Of a DNA stretch of 64,000 nt, positions 57,260 to 64,000 are shown in pieces. Source of the DNA: Takakia lepidozioides (Eukaryota > Streptophyta > Takakiopsida > Takakiales > Takakiaceae); NCBI GenBank assembly GCA_030704615.1, contig CM060732.1, forward strand, positions 46,047,053-46,111,052, given 5' to 3'. The position numbers and the translations under genes were made by a program. The notes below the pieces were generated by a model that ran no database searches, was not told the DNA's origin, and was given only the letters and a program-made list of their open reading frames with translations. Numbering within the stretch: the first letter of the stretch is position 1; every line of letters starts with the position of its first letter.

Positions 57260-58730
57260 CACAACAAATCCTGAATAGACCCCATAGAGCCTGTCAAGTG
57301 GCTGCATGGACAATGTAAGCAGACACTGCAGTTTCAATTAGGATTGAAGGTATACCATAAGATGTACGATAAAGAAGGGTGCACGGGCGTTGAACTCACA
57401 TCACGTTTTCCATCGCCTCATGAATTATGCGCATCCACGAACACAGTGCATTATGACAACAGCACAATGTGCATGACAGTTATACATTGTATGGGCCAAA
57501 GAAACATGTGCATGTGCAACGAATGCAAACGCATACCTGGACAATAATTTTTTCACTACTTCAGGCACACCAAAGCTGCAACTGATGTATAAACAAGACA
57601 AACACCCAAATTCAGATATGCATGCGACAAGACGTCGTTTTACATTCATCCATGTTTTATTCGTCTTGCAATCATTCATCCACCATTCATCCACGGCCAG
57701 ACTTGTTGGGATCCATATAATAAGGACTACTGCGCGTTTCCACATGTTGTGCCCGTGGTAAGAGGTCTTTTGTGCTATTCATGTCCACGGTTATAGGCCC
57801 CATGCGGTCAAGGTCATCCTGAAACGTGAGCAGATTTCTGTTCACGGAATTTTCCACTCACGTGAGCGGCTCACGGACTAGCATTCCCCCAAACACAAAG
57901 CTCGTTTGTCATCCATGAGTTGAAACAATTTATTTAACAGACCTCAAAATTCAATATAGATGTGGGGAGAGTCTAATTTATATTAGAAAAATTCTATAGA
58001 TTTTTGGTAGGGTCCACAAAACTAACACCAAGAGTTGAACAGGCAGTGGAGCTATTGAAGAGTTGTAGGGATATTGAACGATAGACACAATGACCGCAAT
58101 AAAGACAATAGATGCTAGCCTCAATGAGTATGACAGTCCATATGGTTTTTGAGATATTATTCACAACCACCACCTTCAGACCTTCATCGAGCTATCAAAT
58201 GTGTTTCAAACTCGACTCCCAAACCAACTCCAAGCTATGGCCATTGGTTCATGAAATCTACAACCTATCCATGATTGTTCATTTCCTTGCTTCAAGCGGT
58301 GATCGTGGACACTTCACGAACTGCCCTACGGTCTACCCTGCCCAATCATAGGGTCATAAAAACATGTCGGTCTTGCTGGCCTGTCAGACTTATTCACCAG
58401 TAGCTTCTTGAAGCAATGGACAAATTTCCGTTTTTTTAAAATTTGTTTTTTAATTTTTTATTACACCCCTCACAAGTTGGCCTTGGCTGATAGCCCTAAT
58501 GTTGGTAATCCTCCAAGTGTCATGGTAACCAATCGTTTGCTGCTAACTCTTACGACAACAACCTTTCTGATCAGCCTCCACTTCCCCGCTATCCTAGTTG
58601 CTCATATATGATATGAACTTCATATCCATATACAAAAAATAATCTTCATGCAAGTTTCCCACTTTAATTCAATTGCACTGTGTGGTTAATGAGGTTGAGG
58701 ATTCATCATGTCATATTTTTGTGACTACAT
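57260..58730. other. No gene recognised; palindrome and transposon-end-like motifs at 57.8 kb
   Basis: TCCACGGTTATAGGCCC lies at 57784-57800, followed by CGTGAGCGGCTCACG, a 15-nt palindrome at 57861-57875. The pair recurs, diverged, at 38.64-38.79 kb. The 79-codon frame at 58112-58351 has no recognisable motif. Confidence 0.4.
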
Positions 58731-58735
58731 CTCAT

Positions 58736-58766
58736 TCGAACGTCACATCCAAATGTGCATCACGTC

Positions 58767-58797
<31 letters not shown>

Positions 58798-58912
58798 AAA
58801 TTATTTAAATTATAAATAAATTTTTAAATTTAAATTTTTTTAATTTTATAATAAATTTTAACATTTCTTAGCTTCTTTTTATCCCAAGTGACGAGATGAC
58901 AGCCCAGGTGAC
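58736..58912 (+). repeat. Dispersed repeat, copy 2, with AT microsatellite
   Basis: AACGTCACATCCAAATGTGC (58741) and a TTTTTATCCCAAGTGACGAG block (58876) match 52494-52622 in order and orientation. An (AT)n run of about 12 units at 58766-58790 and AT-rich filler separate them. Confidence 0.65.
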
Positions 58913-59275
58913 CCTTTCAGGTGTACATGGTTTGTTGAGCCATGGAAAGACACAAGGTCATATGCATGTAAACAAACAATCCTTGGGGGCAAATTCGTGG
59001 CCAGGATTCATTAAGTATTTCAACGTTCAAGTGAGAAGAAAATGATCATTTCAGCATAAAGGTGCATGTATGAAACTGATGAGAAACGTCAATTATATGT
59101 GCGCGTGATATGAAAACCCTCAATGAAAAGTGGGTGCCACATGAATCATTCTCTACCAACAAAACAACCTGTACTTCATTTCTGAGTTACAGAATAGCTA
59201 CAACACCTACACATTGGTGTGAGAATGTGGCCTGACTTTAGAACTGCTAGAAAAAAACAGCCGCATGTTCAAACA

Positions 59276-59731
59276 CTACACATCTGAACTTGGATCCATA
59301 ACTATCATGCCTTGCATGGAGGCTGGGATGAGTGCCAGTAGGTCCTGCATCCAATCCGCATCCAAGGAGATATGATAACCCCAATCTACTGGGGCCTCCC
59401 CATCAAACCGAGAGGTGCAGTACTTGAATGTCTTGAAAATGAGCTTGTCCACAAATCCCATAAGAACATGGCAAACGAAAACACCTGACTGCTCCTCCTC
59501 GTCCATAGTATAGACGCACTCCAAAGCCCCCAAGTCAACTGTCATGCAGCACACTGAGTCCACAGTGTGGTACTTCCAGACTTTGTCCTGCCCCGCTTCG
59601 GTTTCAATCTTCTGAAGAATGTGCAGCTGCATGTCGTGAGAAGGCATGGCAGAAACAGCAATGAGGGCTTTGTACAATATTTCAGAGACCTTGGCGCGAA
59701 AAGTGGATGTTGGGGTGGAATCCATGGACAA
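59276..59731 (-). CDS. Unidentified ORF within the Mutator-like element (151 codons)
   Basis: The frame starts MSMDSTPTSTFRAKVSEILY and contains ETEAGQDKVWKYHTVDSVCC, VYTMDEEEQSGVFVCHVLMG and SLDADWMQDLLALIP. It is mixed, acidic, and free of stops, and has no signal peptide or clear membrane segment. It lies between the 61-kb ORF and the Ulp1-type gene on the same strand and could be a separate gene or an exon. Not recognised. Confidence 0.5.
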   Translation of the reverse strand: MSMDSTPTSTFRAKVSEILYKALIAVSAMPSHDMQLHILQKIETEAGQDKVWKYHTVDSVCCMTVDLGALECVYTMDEEEQSGVFVCHVLMGFVDKLIFKTFKYCTSRFDGEAPVDWGYHISLDADWMQDLLALIPASMQGMIVMDPSSDV

Positions 59732-60541
59732 TGGAAGCTGAACTGTGCAAAGTGTGAGGGAAACTGCAAAGATGACAACCCTCGAACTTGCAACACAAAC
59801 TCAGCCTAAATTCAGAAGTAGTAACAAGAGTGCAAACTAATAATATGAGATGTACAAGAGGACCCTAACACCTGCAACACAAAGACCTCATGTGGGCAGA
59901 AAACCCAAGAAAACTATGGCAAGGATGACCTCAATGAAATCAGTATGGCACAAGTGGATATGCAAGCATGAAAAAGTGAAGACAATGAAATGGAGAAGTG
60001 CGAGAGCTGTCTATTCTAGAACCCTTTATATCCTCCCAATGATGCACAACCTGTGTTACATGAACCCTCGGCCAGAGCGACAACAACCTGGGCGAGACAA
60101 TGACGGGGACATACCACCGACAGTGTAGGCGTTACAAGTGCGTTACATAATGGCACTGTCACCAACCGTTTTCCATCTGTCTCACATGTACATGCGGTTT
60201 CATCCATATGCATATTCACAACCAAACCATGGAAATACATATTGCCTTTCACTTTCACGTTGGTGGTACATTGTATCACCCATGAGTTTAATAGTACCGA
60301 AACTGAAACTGAAGGCAAAAACAAACTGTGATAATGCAGATATAGCCGGGCAATGTTTACCAAAACTTCATGCAGATTACACACCTCAATTCATCTTCTG
60401 AAATTGAACATGAATTTTTATTCACACTTGACAATCCACATGCACATCCGAAATCGGACCCCTAGGCCATGCACATGTGCTACTTCAAACCAGGGCCCAA
60501 TGCAAAACACGTCAAACTCCAGTCCTGCAATGCTTTTACCT
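59732..60541. other. Spacer between the two unidentified ORFs
   Basis: Short frames only, none with recognisable content. If the two ORFs belong to one gene, this would be an intron of about 800 bp. Confidence 0.35.
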
Positions 60542-61174
60542 TCATGCTGCCTCTAGCCAGTCCACCTCCTTGAAGTTCCAGTCATATGAAGGAACATCCA
60601 CCTGCAGCCTAACCATTCGCTCCTTCCATACACAAACTCGTCCATCCCAACGAAAGAAATAAACAGAGTGATGGAAATGGTTGCCCCCCCAATCAGGTAC
60701 AACACGCAGGAAAACTGACAAGCCATTCTTTGGCATGTGCATATGTGATGCAAACATCACATGCATTGTGTCACCCTCAAGGGTGACACAAATGTCTCCA
60801 GCAGCAGTCCATGGCCTATCTGGTGTATGCCTTCGCTGAAGCATCCTCCAAATAGGGGAGGGAAGAGCGTCAATCAGCTTGATGGAGTCCCAACCTCCAC
60901 CCATCCACTGGAATACAGTGAGAACATGAAAGCATTCATTCTCCTTGTCTGGATCCAAACCTAGTTGATATGGACCCCACTCCTCATTGGGGGCACACAA
61001 GAATCTGGACCTCAGAACCATCGTGTTTGGAAGCTTTGAACACTCAATAGTACTTTCATCATAGAAACCACACCAAGCCACTCTACCTGCAGAGTCGTGT
61101 CCCCTGAAAATAATGTCAGTCCACCAAAGCTTCGAGAACGGAAATGCGGGACCCCACAATGCCGCCAAGGTCAC
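60542..61174 (-). CDS. Unidentified Trp-rich ORF within the Mutator-like element (~210 codons)
   Basis: The - strand frame reads LWGPAFPFSKLWWTDIIFRG, GRVAWCGFYDES, NEEWGPYQLGLDPDKENECF, SPIWRMLQRRHTPDRPWTAA and ends DWNFKEVDWLEAA. It is unusually rich in Trp (more than a dozen) and has no stop. No ATG suits the start in this frame. A MARSKAGLASSSVN peptide just upstream (from 61241) is in another frame, so a frameshift or an intron is likely. I do not recognise it. It may be a DNA- or protein-binding accessory of the element, or a captured host exon. Confidence 0.5.
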   Translation of the reverse strand: MTLAALWGPAFPFSKLWWTDIIFRGHDSAGRVAWCGFYDESTIECSKLPNTMVLRSRFLCAPNEEWGPYQLGLDPDKENECFHVLTVFQWMGGGWDSIKLIDALPSPIWRMLQRRHTPDRPWTAAGDICVTLEGDTMHVMFASHMHMPKNGLSVFLRVVPDWGGNHFHHSVYFFRWDGRVCVWKERMVRLQVDVPSYDWNFKEVDWLEAA

Positions 61175-61329
61175 CCAACAACTCCTTCTGCAGCTGCCAG
61201 GTTGACGGAGCTGCTAGCTAGGCCAGCCTTTGAGCGCGCCATGGTGACACCTGGAGTTGTCTCATGTCTTCATCAACCTCAGCTTGCTCCTGTAGCCACG
61301 GAATGGAGGAAGAACTGGTAAGGTCGGCC

Positions 61330-62550
61330 ATTGAAAAGGAAGCGGACTGCAAGGAGAGGGAAGTCAGAAGCACAATGTGATGGGCAGCTCAAAGGAGTAA
61401 GAAATGAGAGGGTGATGGAAAGAAGCAACTGAGAAACGATCTAGAATCCAGGACTCCTTAGTGCCACTTATGGAGCTGCGATGTATGTTTCAATTGTATG
61501 TATGTATGTGTATGATTCATGATATTGTGTCACTTCGAGACAGGTCATTCTGATGTAGTACATGATAGAGAGCGGGAAAAAAGACATTCCAGCGGAGGGC
61601 CAAACATTTCCTTAGCAGGTTGACGGGGTAGAAGAATGATCTTTGTGTACACATGTTGCTTATCCCACATTTTATGGTAATTACAGTGTGGTGAAAACAT
61701 GGTGTTGACTTCCAATGAGTGTTGATGTAAAAGTGTCATGTTCAAATATGACCACGTTGTGGATGCTTAGCAATTGTTGTTGTGCATGGGGTGCACGGAC
61801 CTGTGCATGATAAGGGAAGAGGATCTTACTTGATGACTGAAGATGTCCATTAATTTGTTTCAGTTTATAGGGGAGTGCCAGTGCACGTTACAAACTGATC
61901 CTCAACTGACATGAAATCTGGTCGAATGTGAAACAAAGGCTTACTTGGTGACTGAAATTGTACATTATAATGTATGTTTATGATGGAGTGCCGGTGCATG
62001 TTTGTAAACAAACTTTGAACTGAGATGAAAGAGGTCCACATTATGTTGCTAACAAAGACGTTGAGCATGTAAACCCTGCCGTCCAGAGCATAGTCCATAG
62101 CATGTGGATTGAAGAGCGGGGAGTATAATCCCTTCAAAACAGCAGAGGCATCAGTCAATACAAATTGTGATTGTAGGGAGAGTACCTAACACATAATTTC
62201 AAAACTACGAAACTATATGAGAGCTCACATGCCAGGACAAGGCATATATGTGCGCACGCATCCAACAGTTTCCATCTCCCCTACTGAGAGGTGACATCGT
62301 TGTCCCTGCACAGTGACATGGTCGAATTCATGTTGTCAGTGGATCTGCATCAGGATTGTACTTTACAAACTGAATTTCAGGAAGTGTAGGGCAGTACCTT
62401 CATGCCTTTCACCCTGTGTATAGCCTCTTCCTCGTCCTACAATCTGCGGGTGCGGGCCTGCCATTGTGATTGTGCCCATGCCTCTCCAAAAAGTCTTTGA
62501 GGCGTACGAGGGACTTTCCCTTCCCATCATCAACAACAGTCATAACTGGC
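61330..62550. other. Intergenic part of the Mutator-like element with a local duplication
   Basis: A ~113-bp unit is duplicated in tandem: 61827-61925 and 61940-62035 share CTTACTTGATGACTGAAG, GGAGTGCCAGTGCACGTT and CAACTGACATGAAAT with moderate divergence. No coding region is evident, though 62554-62400 could hold a frame-shifted tail of the transposase (LVRLKDFLERHGHN). Confidence 0.5.
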
Positions 62551-62553
62551 TCT

Positions 62554-64000
62554 TCACCAGGGTATTTCCTCCATCATGGCAGTCAAGTCCATAATCTTTC
62601 CCTTTGCAGCTCTCACGAGGGCAAGCAGATGTTGCTGGAGGAAGTCATTCTTCTGTGTCAATTCAAGAATACTCTGCCATTCTGTAGAAATTGAGGCCAT
62701 GAGGTTAATATGCAAGGGACTTCCATGAAGAGGGCTTTTTACAGTCATAGAAGGGGATTTCAAATTTGGAGGAGTTAGATCACATGGAGGGGAGGGGGAT
62801 TGTGAACCTATCACCAAATTCTGAAGGCCACCTTTTGATGTGCCCAAGAGAGCCACAGAACTTTGCAATGAGCCCATCTTTGAGATGAGGGTGCAACATC
62901 TTCAAAACCTTGACTTGGTGTGCACACATATTGCCTTTCAGGGCCCAAGGGCAATCACAGCAAGCCCACTTTGAGTCGGGATTGTGAACTATGAACGTGT
63001 CACCCAAATGTCGATGACATTCAACTTTTGCGGGGCCTCCGGGTGTATCGGGCAGAGTCACGTTCTCATCAGGAATGTGTTTGGCAAGCAATATGGAACT
63101 ACAAATAAATCCCTCTTGCCGCTTGTTTCGAACAAATCCATAAGCCTTCGCATGAGACAACCAATAATGGGTAAGGACATCACATGTCAATTCTGAGATG
63201 AGCCAGTCACCCCGCCTACTAGTAAGGACACTTTTGGTACACTTCAGTTGCGCTTAAAGGTTCCCATGATAAGCTTCAATGGCAGCATTAGTATCTTGAG
63301 AGGCATGGGGAATGTTCCGTGTTCCTTTTAGCTTTGGGAAGCCACTCGGTCTCCATGTAGTTGTAGAAATCAGTCTCAGAAGGATACTTCTCCCACAATG
63401 AAATTATCTTGTATACTGCCCATGCCTCACCTGCATCCCCGGAGGTGTCTCGTCTGTCATACATGATTTGTGCAAGGTCCTGTAACACAGCCGCACGTAC
63501 TGCTGCATCTTTGACCTTGCTGACTACATTCTTTTGCCAAGCTCGCCTCATATGCCACAAACACAGGAAAAATGCACAATCCCCCCACACACATCTATTC
63601 CTTATCAGGTTCAAGTAGTATAAAACACATTTACATGCAAGCAATGACCAAGCAATTGTTTTGTAAAGTTGCAGGTACCTAATGGCTGCAATTTCTGCAT
63701 CTGCATCGTCGACAATAAACGCATTGGGGCGCCAGTCGACTTTCCTGGCTGTCATTTGGTCGTTCAGTGCCTCCATCCAAGGTTGCAGATCTTTGGTTTT
63801 GCACCTAGCCATGATAATGTACGCGACTGGAATTCCATTCAGCCACTCATCAAACACCATCATGGTGTACAATGGATATTGCAGCAACAATCATGTAAAA
63901 CAGATGTTACAAATTCTTTCATGCATATGGAATGTACATGTTATGATGTAAAGTGCATTTGCAGGTCTTCTAATACACATTGCATCATAATGAAGTTCAC
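62554..64000 (-). pseudogene. Mutator-like (MULE) transposase with SWIM finger, partial and broken
   Basis: 63890-63288 encodes YPLYTMMVFDEWLNGIPVAY, NAFIVDDADAEIAAIR (the second catalytic Asp region), and CLWHMRRAWQKNV (CxWH block), typical of the MULE DDE domain. After a frameshift near 63310 the line continues IPHASQDTNAAIEAYHGNL, hits TAA at 63254-63256, then CDVLTHYWLSHAKAYGFVRN and a SWIM finger CCDCPWALKGNMCAH (about 62920). A Ser/Pro-rich tail follows in yet another frame to 62554. The N-terminus lies beyond the right edge. The two breaks make this copy non-autonomous unless introns explain them. In the family, this enzyme cuts out and inserts the element. Confidence 0.8.

Noticed and set aside
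1-64000. tRNA, rRNA, CRISPR or bacterial-type operon features
   Set aside because: I saw no tRNA T-loop/anticodon pattern, no rRNA blocks and no regularly spaced spacer array. The hairpin array at 52.7-53.3 kb lacks identical repeats and unique spacers of constant length.

Overview
The window looks like nuclear DNA of a land plant, probably not a flowering plant. The evidence is spliceosomal introns with GT-AG ends, an intronless DYW-class pentatricopeptide repeat (PPR) gene of the organelle RNA-editing kind, plant-type receptor-kinase and LPA1-like fragments, and many mobile-element relics. The PPR proteins resemble those of mosses, lycophytes or ferns, but the sequence alone does not fix the species. 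Only two genes look complete: SART3 (+ strand, 17 exons) and one DYW PPR gene (- strand).

Layout. 1-1265: three copies of a ~375 bp tandem repeat, one split by an inverted LINE tail. 2.3-6.1 kb: LINE remains, including a 5'-truncated LINE with a perfect 12-bp target-site duplication. 6.7-7.9 kb: a decayed receptor-kinase domain. 8.8-9.4 kb: a 75-bp minisatellite lying in a reading frame. 12-15.1 kb: a Tnp2-like transposase relic (- strand). 16.2-17.6 kb: GC-rich hairpins and short repeats. 19.47-27.47 kb: SART3, with 17 exons that join to exactly 2589 nt (862 aa). Its introns hold two LINE fragments of one family, and one of these duplicated a splice acceptor. 28.0-29.2 kb: a MITE and two exons of an LPA1-like gene whose 3' part is missing. 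29.45-30.97 kb: a PPR gene (-) that has lost its DYW end. 34.5-36.8 kb: a full DYW PPR gene (-). 39.7-40.6 kb: a SWIM zinc-finger relic. 42.5-43.1 kb: a promoter-like segment, possibly from an LTR, with three heat-shock-element-like cores, a TATA box and a start-proximal hairpin. 43.3-50.9 kb: a scrambled cluster of PPR pseudogene pieces in both orientations, with local re-amplification. 52.5-53.3 kb: an array of small GC-rich hairpins in AT-rich DNA. 54.2-64 kb: a large Mutator-like element (transposase and SWIM, Ulp1-type protease and unidentified ORFs), running off the right edge.

How the genes relate. SART3 would act in nuclear U4/U6 snRNP recycling, and the DYW protein would act in organelle RNA editing. 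They share no pathway. The rest is best read as transposon turnover plus birth and death of PPR copies. The most distinctive points are the LINE insertion exactly at a SART3 splice acceptor, the PPR micro-amplification that shares one stop codon, the Ulp1-carrying Mutator-like element with unknown ORFs, and the hairpin array.
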